From Coriobacteriaceae bacterium (GTDB lineage: Bacteria; Actinomycetota; Coriobacteriia; Coriobacteriales; Coriobacteriaceae), in the NCBI GenBank assembly GCA_030525945.1, contig JAUNDT010000007.1, positions 17,777 to 81,776 of the forward strand: DNA of 64,000 nt, written 5' to 3'. The notes beneath the pieces are model-generated. The model ran no database searches. It saw only the letters and a list, made by a program, of their open reading frames with translations, and was not told where the DNA came from. Shown here in pieces: positions 34,401 to 42,544 of the stretch; position 1 is the first letter of the stretch; the number at the start of each line of letters is the position of its first letter. Both the position numbers and the translations under genes were made by a program.

Positions 34401-34752
34401 GCAAGACGCACGCGGGATGTTGTCTGTATATGGGGCGCAAGACGGCGAGCTCATCACCCAAACGAACGAGGTGGACGGCCTCGTGATCGGCGTGAACTTC
34501 CTCGAGGGCGGGTCCAAGCTCGTTGTGCACGCAACCGACACCGCAACGAGAGCGTGCCAGCTGTTCGAGCGCGAGGGGGACGAGCTCATCCAGGTGGCGC
34601 ATGTGGACAACGCGCAGGTGATTTCGCCGGATGCAAAGAGCGCCCTCATCTACGGGCAGAGCCTCTACACCCAGCCTGTCTACGCGCTCGATGAGCTGCA
34701 GGAGATGGCCGAAGACGAGATCGTGGCGTTCGAGCGGAGCGCGAGGCGCTAG
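31456..34752 (+). CDS. TIR - transmembrane - beta-propeller protein
   Basis: 1098 residues; the ATG at 31456 follows AAAGGAG. Residues 1-85 are Ala/Glu/Gly-rich low complexity. Residues 88-255 are a TIR domain: 'CYEAFISYSHTESDARVAREVQRFIE', 'VFRDEDEL', and 'SPAAAASPWVAREIELF' with Glu176 at the position of the NADase glutamate. One membrane helix lies at ~263-285. Residues ~340-1095 are a WD-like/PQQ-like propeller with recurrent 'D..TG.......' strands. TIR domains of this class cleave NAD or make cyclic-ADPR signals, or act as scaffolds. The propeller probably senses a ligand outside or at the membrane. It is flanked by two paralogous FHA genes. Confidence 0.88.
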   Translation: MGEETVRVDESSEAAGEDVREAAGEAAREGTAEAAAEAADEAVDKGAGEATDEPPCTDVSAASSGASGPDATKPPSTPQQDVAAPSCYEAFISYSHTESDARVAREVQRFIEGFVVPRELRERAGRRRLGKVFRDEDELTAEPSLESGLERALRDSAWLIVVCSPAAAASPWVAREIELFIQVHGHERVLAVLASGDPEDAFPQALLLHGEDDAASGEPLAADLRQSVPRAKRKLELTRLAAPMLGCAYDELVQRRRARARRIGALTAAAVCIVATLVGLAFAAQRRETQAVEQAARAEASRQASLDALAEGDRIEALKLALEGVPSAGDPAQTAQAQLVLAQALGVYRNMTNTKLLYSISGIASADTLTVAPGPAQFSFVDSAEQITVYDLASGAVAHRFNSGDIGDGDQAFAGATLAFGKHLVAWLKDGGIVCYDTIRGAKAWELLDRGSVFRVAELGENRLVALTADKKQHLNCLEIDIQTGEVHRTIKLDELKYDLVEMGAGEGGRVAVASGGTLALVDMKAGAVKYAPVDDTNMRGVAVHGDAVYIARSKDGAASYCSYAWGDGSLRWSFNRVWSAYPLDFSVLPFMTDAMLGEAAHSESLGCDVLCVSAGSSVLLVDTATGEIRAEFTAAAPIVQSDLVQSSSGDTVRATDVTGARLVAEVKPGGGQLLGFDEYAFCDYVWNATELQTLGARYAIGCSAERSDTVVVYRDDLGTPREDGVQAVDTSSNRLAVFVSDDLSRVGVCTADGDLFFMNGKTFEVERFRKLADLGIELHDAANATFVFPGGDGDDLAICDPGGGDVPPRAWRIDASTGELIGSWAWPYGSEGATYEGCQFSSERDGYIALHMPRAGYLGLIDLERLEAVQEFTVDEIRFNDVIHVNEDRFLLVHEEGFAVLADTSTFDPVKGVMDEMTFESGCGLAQIDVSPDGALIASATSSHGLALVDAQTGRLAWQTDIECTGREFVEFSSDGSMVVVQDARGMLSVYGAQDGELITQTNEVDGLVIGVNFLEGGSKLVVHATDTATRACQLFEREGDELIQVAHVDNAQVISPDAKSALIYGQSLYTQPVYALDELQEMAEDEIVAFERSARR

Positions 34753-36290
34753 ATGAGCTCAAAGCACGAGCCGGGCAGATGGATGATGTCGCCGCGTTCG
34801 AGGGTGAGTTCGCGCGTGAGCTCGATGCGAGCGACGGGGACGCCGATGCGCGTGGACCATTCCGCCGCACTCAGGGCGTTTCTGCCCGCGAGGACAAAAC
34901 AGGTGTAAATCCCCGGGTTTTTGGGCCCGCCTGAGCGCCAGACCCAGGTTCCGTTTTTGGAATCGAGGTCGCGCGCGACGATGGACGCGCGGCGCTGCTG
35001 GTCGAAGACGATGTCGAGCTCCAGGTGGAAGCGCGAGTCGCCGGTGCCCTCAACGGGGATGCCGTTGGCGTTGCGCGTGCGCGTTTGGACAAAGCAGGCG
35101 CCGGGCGCGATGAGGCGCTCGCGGTGCTGGCTGTTCGGCAGCGATGCGCATGCGTCGTATTCGGAGCCGAGGATCTTCCACAGGCCGGGCGCGTGCAGGC
35201 GGTCGATGTCGATGCTGTCAACGGTGCGTACTTCACCCGAGGCGAACCGCCGGCGGAGGAGTACCTCGCCCGCGAGCATGCCCGTGGGCGCGGGCACGGG
35301 TGCGCACATCCGGCGACCTGCGGTTGATGACCTGCTCGCGCCGAGCTCGCCCACCGCCTCGGCGGGACCGAGGATCGAGCACATGACGATGTTCCAGATG
35401 AGCCGGCTCTTGCCAAGGAGCCAGCGGGGGACTTCCGCGTGGCGGTCGCTATGGTCGAGCGAGAAGCCCGTCGCGGCGAGGAGCTCGCCGATTTGCGCCA
35501 CACGCAGCAGCGTGAGGTCGATGTCGTCGTCGATATTCTCGATATAGGAGCGCTGCGCCCAAAGCGTCGCCTCGCGCCACATGTCGATCGTCTCGCTCGT
35601 GTGGTGGTAGCCGGGGGAATTGGCAAAGGCGCTGGCCAGGGCGTCGACGAGCTGGGCGATGGCCGCCTCGTCGTTCCAGATGAGCAGCGTCATGAGCGGG
35701 TTGATTTCTTTAGCGCACCAAATGGGGAGCAGGGCGCGGCATTGCGTTGCCAAGGCGGGGCCGCTTGCCTTGGTGCGCTCGCTTAAGGCGGAGTAGAAGG
35801 CCGCCTCCTCGATGATCTCGGTGCGGATAGCGTCGAGCTCGAGCGCGCGGTCGGCGCAGAAGGCGGGGTTGTGCGACGAGTACGCCTGGATCATCGATTC
35901 GAATTTGGCCAGCGTGTTGCGGCTGTTGTGGCAAAACGGCGGCCAGTCGCGCGAGAGCTCGTAGACGATGGCGTCGCTCGTCTTCGCGCGCAGGTTGAGC
36001 GGCGTTTTCGCGCTGATGCTTTTAAACGTTGCGTCGATGTCTGCAATAAGGGCGTTGCGGCTGGTTGGATCGTCGGGGAACAGGTAGTGGTCGTACATGA
36101 GGTCGCCGACGCGGTGGTACAGGTAGTTGCAGTTGAAGATCCAGCGCTCGACGGTCTTTTGGGCAATGGAGCTGGGAAGCAGGTTCTCGAACGAGTCGAA
36201 CGGCAGGGCCTCCTCGGAGTTCTCGCGAATCCAGGAGGTGAGGAATTCCGTAAGGACGTTGATCGGTTTTTGGCCAGTTTTGGGTTCCAT
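34749..36290 (-). CDS. FHA-domain protein, paralogue 2
   Basis: 513 residues from the ATG at 36290 (GGCGGGAAACC). It is a full-length paralogue of the protein at 29726, with the same helical N-terminal region and C-terminal FHA domain ('GDSRFHLELDI', 'IVARDLDSKNGTWVWR', 'LTLERGDIIHLPGSCFELI'). Its stop overlaps the end of the TIR gene by 4 bp in convergent orientation. Two FHA paralogues bracketing one TIR gene suggest recognition of different phosphoproteins within one pathway. Confidence 0.85.
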   Translation of the reverse strand: MEPKTGQKPINVLTEFLTSWIRENSEEALPFDSFENLLPSSIAQKTVERWIFNCNYLYHRVGDLMYDHYLFPDDPTSRNALIADIDATFKSISAKTPLNLRAKTSDAIVYELSRDWPPFCHNSRNTLAKFESMIQAYSSHNPAFCADRALELDAIRTEIIEEAAFYSALSERTKASGPALATQCRALLPIWCAKEINPLMTLLIWNDEAAIAQLVDALASAFANSPGYHHTSETIDMWREATLWAQRSYIENIDDDIDLTLLRVAQIGELLAATGFSLDHSDRHAEVPRWLLGKSRLIWNIVMCSILGPAEAVGELGASRSSTAGRRMCAPVPAPTGMLAGEVLLRRRFASGEVRTVDSIDIDRLHAPGLWKILGSEYDACASLPNSQHRERLIAPGACFVQTRTRNANGIPVEGTGDSRFHLELDIVFDQQRRASIVARDLDSKNGTWVWRSGGPKNPGIYTCFVLAGRNALSAAEWSTRIGVPVARIELTRELTLERGDIIHLPGSCFELI

Positions 36291-36524
36291 GGTTTCCCGC
36301 CGCCGCTTTGCTGTGCTGACGGGGAAACAATACCGCCAACGGTTGTATGCCATTTGCCAATGCAGGCGCGCATGTCATGTGGGAAAACGTTGGCAGTTTG
36401 CGGCGGCGTTGGTGTGGTTGCGCCGCGTGCGGGCGCGATTGGCAAACGAGTTTACGGCTGCTGCATACCATGGGGATATCGGTAAGCGCAGGGGCGTTTA
36501 TTCGGTCCCTGCGGCATGTGGGAA

Positions 36525-36558
36525 GGGCGGCCCCGCTCCAATTGAAGCGGGGCCGCCC
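36525..36558. terminator. Strong GC hairpin between FHA and PP2C genes
   Basis: GGGCGGCCCCGCT and AGCGGGGCCGCCC form a perfect 13-bp stem with an 8-nt loop but no T-run on either side. It is likely a terminator or processing barrier for the PP2C operon. The rest of 36291-36657 shows no gene. Confidence 0.55.
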
Positions 36559-36657
36559 TAGCTGTGATGCTTTATTGCCGTCGGTTAACAGGTGCAGCAA
36601 TATGGAATCCAGCGAAGGCCCGTCATCTTTCACGGGACCTGCGCGTGCATCCGCGCG

Positions 36658-37428
36658 CTACACGTGAGCCATGAGGGCAATCGAGCAGTCGTCTTGCGTC
36701 TTCGAGTTCGCTATGAATTCCAACGTGTGCTTGAGGCCCGAATTCATATCCTTCTTCTTTAGATCCCGTGCTGATTCCAGGAGCTTTGAACATGCCGGGG
36801 CAAGGGTACTGTCGGATTTCTTGAATAGAGCGGCTTCGGGACCGTCCGACATAAGAATGAACCCGGTGATGCTCTCTCCATCTGGCTGCTTAATGCTTCC
36901 GCATTGGAATGTTGCGTGCTGCAGCGCCGTTCGCGAGGTCACGAAAACCGTTTCGTTGCAGTGCTCACCGTTGTTGGGAATGCTGATTGCCCCAAGGCGT
37001 TTCTTGCCATCCCGGTCGGTCAATTCGAATCCAATGACACCGTCTCCTACATGGAACGATATGAAGCGGTTCTTCTTGACGGCAACAGCCAGGGCAGTTG
37101 CAGAAAGATCGTGGTACTCGAGCTCCTGCTTGTTCGCTTCGGCATGAAGCTGCTCCTTGAGCGTCTGCAGAATCTTTGCCTTCGCATCATCGGGGTTCAT
37201 GTTCCAGATTTCGTCAAAATGGTGGGACATGATCGAGCAGAGGGAGCGTGTGCACAGTGCAGAGCCGATATGCGAATGGCTGCACGAGCCCGCACCGTCG
37301 GACAATGCCACGGTGTTTACGTTGCGCGCATACGAGGTGCTCACGCTGTCTTGGCATACAACCTGGTCGGCAAGATGCGACCTGCCTTGGCATGTGGAGG
37401 TCATGCGCTTCCAAACGACTTTCTTCAT
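36658..37428 (-). CDS. PP2C-like protein phosphatase (TerY-P triad)
   Basis: 256 residues; the ATG at 37428 follows GAAAGG. PP2C metal-binding signatures are present: 'CQDS' near residue 26, 'VALSDGAGSCSHSHIGS' (~41-57), 'FHVGDGVIGFEL', 'LMSDGPEAALF' and a terminal 'DDCSIALM'. It is the shortened PP2C variant typical of TerY-P modules. It lies 21 bp downstream of the TerY-like VWA gene, in one operon with the kinase, and probably dephosphorylates targets of that kinase or FHA partners. Base composition is more AT-rich than the flanking FHA genes. Confidence 0.85.
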   Translation of the reverse strand: MKKVVWKRMTSTCQGRSHLADQVVCQDSVSTSYARNVNTVALSDGAGSCSHSHIGSALCTRSLCSIMSHHFDEIWNMNPDDAKAKILQTLKEQLHAEANKQELEYHDLSATALAVAVKKNRFISFHVGDGVIGFELTDRDGKKRLGAISIPNNGEHCNETVFVTSRTALQHATFQCGSIKQPDGESITGFILMSDGPEAALFKKSDSTLAPACSKLLESARDLKKKDMNSGLKHTLEFIANSKTQDDCSIALMAHV

Positions 37429-37449
37429 GACTTACTGCGCCTTTCAGGG

Positions 37450-38133
37450 TTACAGCTGCGCCCATCCGCGCAGGCCTGCGACGTCCAGATCGACCTTGTC
37501 GCCGGGTGTTGACTGAGATACGCGTGAGACGGACTTGCTCAACCAAGAGAAGAAATCGGAGAAGTTGAGCCCCTGGAGCCGCAGGGCAGCCCTGTCGGGG
37601 GAGAAGCGCTGCAGGGTATCCATATCCGCGTCTGCTCCGATGCCGATGGGGAAGACGGTGAGCTTCCGGGCATCAACAAGGGCCCTCACGCGGTTCACCT
37701 GTGCGTCCAGGGTTGCCGTGCTGCCCCCGTAAGGCCTGCCGTCGGTCATGAGGACCAACCAGGGCTGATAGTAATCTACGCCGCTGTTTCGATATTCCTT
37801 TTTACGTTGGTCGAGGCAGTCGAGGGCAAGCTCAACGGCCTCGCCCATGGGGGTGGCACCGCTTGCGGAAAGCACGGGGGCCTTCGGGCGCGTGTCGAGC
37901 GTAGCGAAGTCGGCTTCCAGTTGGACGGGGCCAAAGGTGACGACGCAAACCTCGGCGGAAAAGCGTGCGATCTCATCGGCGTTGACGGCGTCGTAGAACG
38001 TCTTGACGCCACGGTTGAGCTCTTCAATGGGCTCACCCGTCATTGAGCCGGAGCAGTCGAGGCAAAGCGCCACGGGAACACGTGGGGTGGGGTTGTCGAA
38101 CAGGTCTTCCATTCTGACTAGTGATTCGTTCAT
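37450..38133 (-). CDS. TerY-type von Willebrand factor A protein
   Basis: 227 residues from the ATG at 38133 (GGAGATCACC). A complete MIDAS metal site is visible: D26-x-S28-x-S30 in 'LCLDCSGSM', the threonine in 'SASGATPMGEAV' and the aspartate in 'LMTDGRPYGG'. Overall it matches TerY (tellurium-resistance-associated VWA). In the TerY-P triad this protein is thought to bridge kinase and phosphatase to their substrates. The middle gene of the kinase-VWA-PP2C order seen here. Confidence 0.9.
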   Translation of the reverse strand: MNESLVRMEDLFDNPTPRVPVALCLDCSGSMTGEPIEELNRGVKTFYDAVNADEIARFSAEVCVVTFGPVQLEADFATLDTRPKAPVLSASGATPMGEAVELALDCLDQRKKEYRNSGVDYYQPWLVLMTDGRPYGGSTATLDAQVNRVRALVDARKLTVFPIGIGADADMDTLQRFSPDRAALRLQGLNFSDFFSWLSKSVSRVSQSTPGDKVDLDVAGLRGWAQL

Positions 38134-38166
38134 GGTGATCTCCAATCGTTGTTGGCTTGTATATCC

Positions 38167-39825
38167 CTACATCATTGGTCCGCAGCTTTGCAGCATGCTG
38201 AGGAAGATGGCTATGGCTATAAATAGACACACGGGGACGGCGATTATCTCTGTGTAGCTCAGCTCGCTGTTCTTCTGACTGCCGGTGTTCTTCGCCTGCT
38301 GAACGGGCTGCTTTGCTGTGTTGGAGGCAGTGGGTGCCTGCTTTGTTGCGTTGGGAACATTTTTAGCTGCCGTTCGGGCCGCCTTTTTGGCGGCGCAAGC
38401 GCGACAGAGTCCGTCCCTACAGTCGGATGACCATTTGGGTATGCGGGTGCCGCATCGCTTGCACAAAACATGCCGTCTACACTCGGTGCAATACAGCGGG
38501 AGCTGATGGTTTTTGTAATAGTCGCGTTCCTTGTTTGTGATAACAATGCTACTTTTGCATTTCGGGTTGGCACATTGGTAGCTTTTCCAGATTCCGCTCT
38601 GTTGCTGCGTCCGGGATTGCGTCCCGTAAGTTGTCGCTGAACTCGAACGGCTTGCCACCGAACTTGAAGAGTACTGGCTGTAACGGTACGGGTGCTCCCT
38701 GCGTTCACACTCCGGGCAAAACGGGCAGTAGTGATTGGGGTCTGGAACATACAGCTTATCGCACTTCTTGCACTTTCTCTTTTTTTGACGAGTTGGAAAT
38801 AAATCCAAAGACATCTCGTCTTGCTCCTCCATGTGCTTGAGGCCATGGAGGTACTTCTCAAAGAGTACAATCCACTCATCCGCGCCAAGACGCTTTTCAG
38901 GACTGAAATGGCTTCCGTCCTTACGGAAGGTTTCTGCAAAAGCCTGGCGGACCTTATAGGACATGTGGCTCCAGATAAACCCCCATTTTCCAGGAGGAAC
39001 CTTAGAGTTGTCCTTTGCTTCATATGCAAAACGGCCGTTTCTGATGTTCTCTTCCGGAGTGTCTCCTCCAACAGCCGCATAGGGCGATTTGCCCGGCAGC
39101 ATGATCATGAAAAGCAGGGTCGCGATGGCAAAGTTCTCCATCGCCTGGGTTCGCATGAAATCTTTGTAGTTACGGCCCTGGGCTTCGGGTGCGGTAAAGT
39201 GCACCGTTCCCGCGGGGCATGGGTAGCTGCCAATCTGATAGCTATCGCAGTCTACAAAGTAGACTTCCGTTGGCGAGACAACGAGGAAATTCTGCCCGTT
39301 GATGTCTCCCAAGATGATGCCCTTGCTGTTGAGAAGGCGGATCTTCTTGAGAATCGTAAGGCAGAGTTGGATCGTCTCCCGCTTTGTCCATGTGGGGAAG
39401 TGCTTTTGCAGCAGCTTGGGCATGAAGACGGACTTTCCCAGCTCGACCCCCTTTGCCTGCGGCATCAGGAAGCCAACGTTCTCGCCGAGCTCATTTTCTA
39501 TTAGTGCGACAGGAAAGCAGATGCATGGGTCCTTAATGGACTTTGAAAGCATGAGCTTAAGCTTGTCGAATTTGGTGTCCGTGAGCTTGTCGGCAAAGTA
39601 AATCTTTGCCACATAGTTGTTCCCTTTGCCGGCGTCGGTGGTAAAAACCGCGCCCTCACCGCCCTCATTGAGCTTTTTGGTGAGTTTGATCTTTTTCCTG
39701 TGCTCGCCGTCGTTAGCCGTGACGGCAATCGAAACCTTCTCTCCCTTGGCAACGCCGCTGCCCGGCAGCGATCCCCTCAGTCTGATTTGCTTGCCGTGAC
39801 TCACCACGTGGGGAATGGGACTCAT
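38167..39825 (-). CDS. TerY-P-type protein kinase with zinc ribbons and membrane tail
   Basis: 552 residues; the ATG at 39825 directly follows the PIN gene stop and has AAAGGTGG. Residues ~45-330 are a kinase domain: glycine loop 'NEGGEGAVF' (53-61), Lys74 in 'YVAKIYF', catalytic loop 'GDINGQNF' (173-180) with HRD changed to LGD, and 'DCD' (192-194) for DFG. Two cysteine-rich zinc ribbons follow ('CKKCDKLY...CPFCPEC' and 'CANPKCKSS...CTECRRHVLCKRCGTRIP'), then a Lys/Ala/Gln linker and one C-terminal membrane helix. The atypical loops match the kinase of TerY-P triads. It should phosphorylate proteins read by FHA domains nearby. Confidence 0.87.
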   Translation of the reverse strand: MSPIPHVVSHGKQIRLRGSLPGSGVAKGEKVSIAVTANDGEHRKKIKLTKKLNEGGEGAVFTTDAGKGNNYVAKIYFADKLTDTKFDKLKLMLSKSIKDPCICFPVALIENELGENVGFLMPQAKGVELGKSVFMPKLLQKHFPTWTKRETIQLCLTILKKIRLLNSKGIILGDINGQNFLVVSPTEVYFVDCDSYQIGSYPCPAGTVHFTAPEAQGRNYKDFMRTQAMENFAIATLLFMIMLPGKSPYAAVGGDTPEENIRNGRFAYEAKDNSKVPPGKWGFIWSHMSYKVRQAFAETFRKDGSHFSPEKRLGADEWIVLFEKYLHGLKHMEEQDEMSLDLFPTRQKKRKCKKCDKLYVPDPNHYCPFCPECERREHPYRYSQYSSSSVASRSSSATTYGTQSRTQQQSGIWKSYQCANPKCKSSIVITNKERDYYKNHQLPLYCTECRRHVLCKRCGTRIPKWSSDCRDGLCRACAAKKAARTAAKNVPNATKQAPTASNTAKQPVQQAKNTGSQKNSELSYTEIIAVPVCLFIAIAIFLSMLQSCGPMM

Positions 39826-40437
39826 TTATTTCCACCACCTTTCGAGAAACGTTGTGTGGTCGGTGCTCTTACGTGCGGGCTGGCTGCCCTGCGGTTGGCT
39901 AGGTTTATGGGTGCTCGAGCGTAGATGCCAGGGCTCGATGATGCCCTCACGGTTGAGCCTTCGGACTTTGAGCTCGTGTCCGCGGCGGGGGCGTACCGAC
40001 TTGAAGCTCGCGATCGTTATGAGGTCCGTTGCCAGATTCCGGTCTTGCGTAAGAAAGAGAAGGTTCTTGGTGGTCCTGAATTTGAGGGCGACCGAGAGCA
40101 AGATCGCGTCGGCAAAGGGATCGTTCGCGTCGCCAACGAGCGTTATGTCCCCCCGATCTCGAAGCTCGTCGATGCGGGTGAGGACGCATTCCGAGCGCTC
40201 CCTGAGATGCGGGCGGCTTGGGTCGTCCAAAGCGTGCGCATGCTTGATGAGCTCCTCATAGTTCCTGACGGGAAGAATCACGCTGCCGGCGTTCATGAGC
40301 GATTGCATTTCCGTTTGCCAAAAACGCCGATCCTTCTGCGCATCGAACACGAAGGAGTTGCCCTTCCTGTTCCAACTGGACTCGAGCAGAGAGCATGTGT
40401 CCAAAAAGATGTAGGTTTCGTCTCTGATGCTGCTCAT
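39826..40437 (-). CDS. PIN-domain protein
   Basis: 203 residues. The conserved acidic residues of the PIN ribonuclease fold are visible: D13 in 'IFLDTCSLL', the glutamate in 'NYEELIKHA' and aspartates in 'DPFADAILLSVAL', with 'LLFLTQDRNLATDL' as the last core strand. There is no antitoxin gene next to it, so it is probably an effector nuclease of this operon rather than a VapC toxin. Its TAA abuts the kinase ATG with no gap. The ribosome site is weak. Confidence 0.8.
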   Translation of the reverse strand: MSSIRDETYIFLDTCSLLESSWNRKGNSFVFDAQKDRRFWQTEMQSLMNAGSVILPVRNYEELIKHAHALDDPSRPHLRERSECVLTRIDELRDRGDITLVGDANDPFADAILLSVALKFRTTKNLLFLTQDRNLATDLITIASFKSVRPRRGHELKVRRLNREGIIEPWHLRSSTHKPSQPQGSQPARKSTDHTTFLERWWK

Positions 40438-40455
40438 GGGTTCTTTAGCCCCTGG

Positions 40456-41109
40456 TTAAAAGGAGTTGCGCTGGATGAAATCGATAAGAAGACGGAGCTG
40501 GGGGGAGTCAACGTGGCTCCATGTGCTGGTCATGGATTGCTGGCGGAAGACGACGACCTGTGTTGCCTCAAGAAGGGAAAAGAAGTCGAGGTCCTCATGG
40601 GGCGTCGAATTGATCATCGCCTGAACCAGTTCTCGGGAGGTTCGGGAGATGTCGCACTCATGACCCCATTCGCTGCATGAAAGTGCCATATTGGTGATGG
40701 CCTGATAGATGCGCTCATTTCTGCTTGGCTCAACGGGGAGTGCCTCCTGCACAACGTCAACGGGGGCAGGCGCGGACGCGGGCGTGGGTGCCAACTCGGT
40801 TGAATCCTCGGTTTCGGGCTCGGCATCAACGAAGTCATTTTCGCAACCCAAGGGGATGTCGATGTCAATAGTCGCCAGGTCGGGATCTTCCTCGATGTAA
40901 TCCTCTTCCGGATCGAGGTCGTCGAGCTCGACATCATCGTCGTACGACTCGTCGTCCGAGTACGATGGCTCGGGGTCAACGGGATCGCAGTCAACCTCAA
41001 TGATCTCGTTGTCGAGAAGCTGCTCGACGTCCTGCTCGGGAGTTCTTACCGGCGCGGGATGCACACCGCGAGTTGTCTCGATTGAGTCCCAACCAACGAT
41101 CTTGCTCAT
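40456..41109 (-). CDS. Acidic protein of unknown function
   Basis: 217 residues from the ATG at 41109, preceded by GGAGGTTTGCT. Residues ~25-115 are extremely acidic (Asp/Glu runs such as 'DDESYDDDVELDDLDPEEDY'), followed by an Ala/Pro linker. A ~70-residue C-terminal helical domain ('IYQAITNMALSCSEWGHECDISRTSRELVQAM') follows. No family recognised. First gene of the operon with PIN, kinase, VWA and PP2C, 18 bp before the PIN gene. Its acidity suggests a regulator or DNA/RNA mimic, but that is speculation. Confidence 0.75.
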   Translation of the reverse strand: MSKIVGWDSIETTRGVHPAPVRTPEQDVEQLLDNEIIEVDCDPVDPEPSYSDDESYDDDVELDDLDPEEDYIEEDPDLATIDIDIPLGCENDFVDAEPETEDSTELAPTPASAPAPVDVVQEALPVEPSRNERIYQAITNMALSCSEWGHECDISRTSRELVQAMINSTPHEDLDFFSLLEATQVVVFRQQSMTSTWSHVDSPQLRLLIDFIQRNSF

Positions 41110-41270
41110 AGCAAACCTCCAGATAACGAAGACGTTGATTGGATTGTATGGCCGGCTTTTTCGGTTCATTTCCCAATGGGATGGGGTCCATTGGGATGGG
41201 GCGGGGTAAGCGGAGATTTGCTTGTGCGACGCACTGCTCCTTGCCCTGAGGAGTTTATGGGTGAGGGCTC

Positions 41271-41314
41271 ATTAAACGAAAGCGCCGAACCCCGCGGATG
41301 CGAGGCTCGGCGTT
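41271..41314 (-). terminator. Terminator after the coiled-coil gene
   Basis: GCGCCGAACC and GGCTCGGCG form the stem. On the minus strand TTTCGTTTAAT follows; the plus strand has TTTGTTT, so it may work both ways. Confidence 0.65.
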
Positions 41315-41343
41315 TGTTTGCGAAATGGTGAGTGGGCTAGGAC

Positions 41344-41979
41344 TTAGTCATCGTCGGATAATCCATACTTGACCATTAGTGACTCGAGCCATTCATGGAA
41401 AAGCTGTTTCTTTTGATCGATGAGCTCGTTTTTCTCGTGCTCAAGTTCTTGTTTCGTTTTTTCATCAGCTTCGCTTTCGATGCGTGCTGACAGTTCATCG
41501 ATGCGGGACTTGAGTCGGTCCAGCTCCCCTGTAAGCTTCTCCCGTCTCCGGTCTTGGGCATCGTTTTCCTCTTTATCGCGGAGTTCACGGAATTTCCAGA
41601 CTAGAATCTTGTTTTTTAGTAGACGGAACTTGAACAGGGCGTCTTCTTGTTCGCGCTCAAGTTCTTCCAGACGCTCACTATCGTTTAGATAAAGAGAAGC
41701 AGAAATGGGGAAAGGATATTGACCCACGTTGTTGAGGCAATCGAATTGCGTCTTGAGAATCTTACGTTGAGTTTTGGAAATCGCGCGCTCCATTTCGGTT
41801 ATGTCTTTATCCACCGACGCCTCAAGCTCTTTTAGTAGATTAATTCGCTGGATTGATCCTGAAGGGGACGAATTGATCGCGTCGAGCAACTTGTTGAATT
41901 TGTTCAACTCATCGATGGGCGATGCGTTATAGAGGAAGTCGTCGTCAAGGAAGTTGCTGCCAAAGCTTCTGTCATACAT
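41344..41979 (-). CDS. Coiled-coil protein of unknown function
   Basis: 211 residues from the ATG at 41979 (GGAGACAGC). About residues 45-205 are predicted coiled coil ('LEELEREQEDALFKFRLLKNKILVWKFRELRDKEE', 'LDRLKSRIDELSARIESEADEKTKQELEHEKNEL'). The N-terminus is short and Asn/Asp-rich. Codons are distinctly AT-rich compared with neighbours, suggesting acquisition. No family recognised. It lies between the TerY-P operon and the helicase, on the same strand. Confidence 0.75.
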   Translation of the reverse strand: MYDRSFGSNFLDDDFLYNASPIDELNKFNKLLDAINSSPSGSIQRINLLKELEASVDKDITEMERAISKTQRKILKTQFDCLNNVGQYPFPISASLYLNDSERLEELEREQEDALFKFRLLKNKILVWKFRELRDKEENDAQDRRREKLTGELDRLKSRIDELSARIESEADEKTKQELEHEKNELIDQKKQLFHEWLESLMVKYGLSDDD

Positions 41980-42105
41980 TGCTGTCTCCAAATCATCAAT
42001 CTGGACGGAAGGGCTCCAGGGATTGGCCGTGGGCGTCGTTCTGCTTGATACGCTGCTGCTTGCTGCCCCAGTGCGACCTTGCCAGTAGGGTACACCAGAT
42101 GCGGC

Positions 42106-42143
42106 AGCGCCGAGCCCCGGTTGGAGGCTCAGCGCTGCGCTTT
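42106..42143 (-). terminator. Hairpin after the Gly/Ser/Tyr-rich gene
   Basis: GCAGCGCCGAGCC and GGCTCAGCGCTGC pair with one mismatch. No T-run is present. Confidence 0.45.
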
Positions 42144-42147
42144 GCGG

Positions 42148-42369
42148 TTACTTGCGGCCGGAGTATCCGGTTCCCTTCATGTAGAAGTTGCCGGACGTGG
42201 AGCTCTGGGTTTTGGTGTAGCCGCCGAAGCTCTGACCGACGTGCTGGTGGGCGCGGGCCGAGGACACGTAGGCGCCCGTGCGGCTGTTGGTGAAGCCGCC
42301 GCCGGAGTAGCTGCCCCTGCCACCGGAGTAGCTGCTTCGACCGCTCGAATAATGCCCGTAACGCGACAT
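42148..42369 (-). CDS. Small Gly/Ser/Tyr-rich protein
   Basis: 73 residues. The ATG at 42369 has a strong GAAGGAGG site. Composition is dominated by Ser, Gly, Tyr and Arg with 'YSSGRSSYSGGRGSYSGGGF' repeats and a C-terminal 'TGYSGRK'. There is no signal peptide or membrane segment. Such low-complexity aromatic/glycine sequences tend to be disordered and can self-associate or bind RNA. The role here is unknown, but the strong ribosome site and own terminator hairpin argue that it is real. Confidence 0.7.
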   Translation of the reverse strand: MSRYGHYSSGRSSYSGGRGSYSGGGFTNSRTGAYVSSARAHQHVGQSFGGYTKTQSSTSGNFYMKGTGYSGRK

Positions 42370-42544
42370 CTCTGCCTCCTTCTTTTTCAGGTGCTCCGCC
42401 TCTTGGAGCGCCCTTCCTTGCGTTGACTGAACTATAGGACGAGATTCGTTCGCTCATTTCCCAATCAAGCAAGGCGCTGGGGTCGGACGTTGCTCGCGGA
42501 CATACCGGTTTGCGATCGACTCCTTGTGGACTTAACGCGACTGC

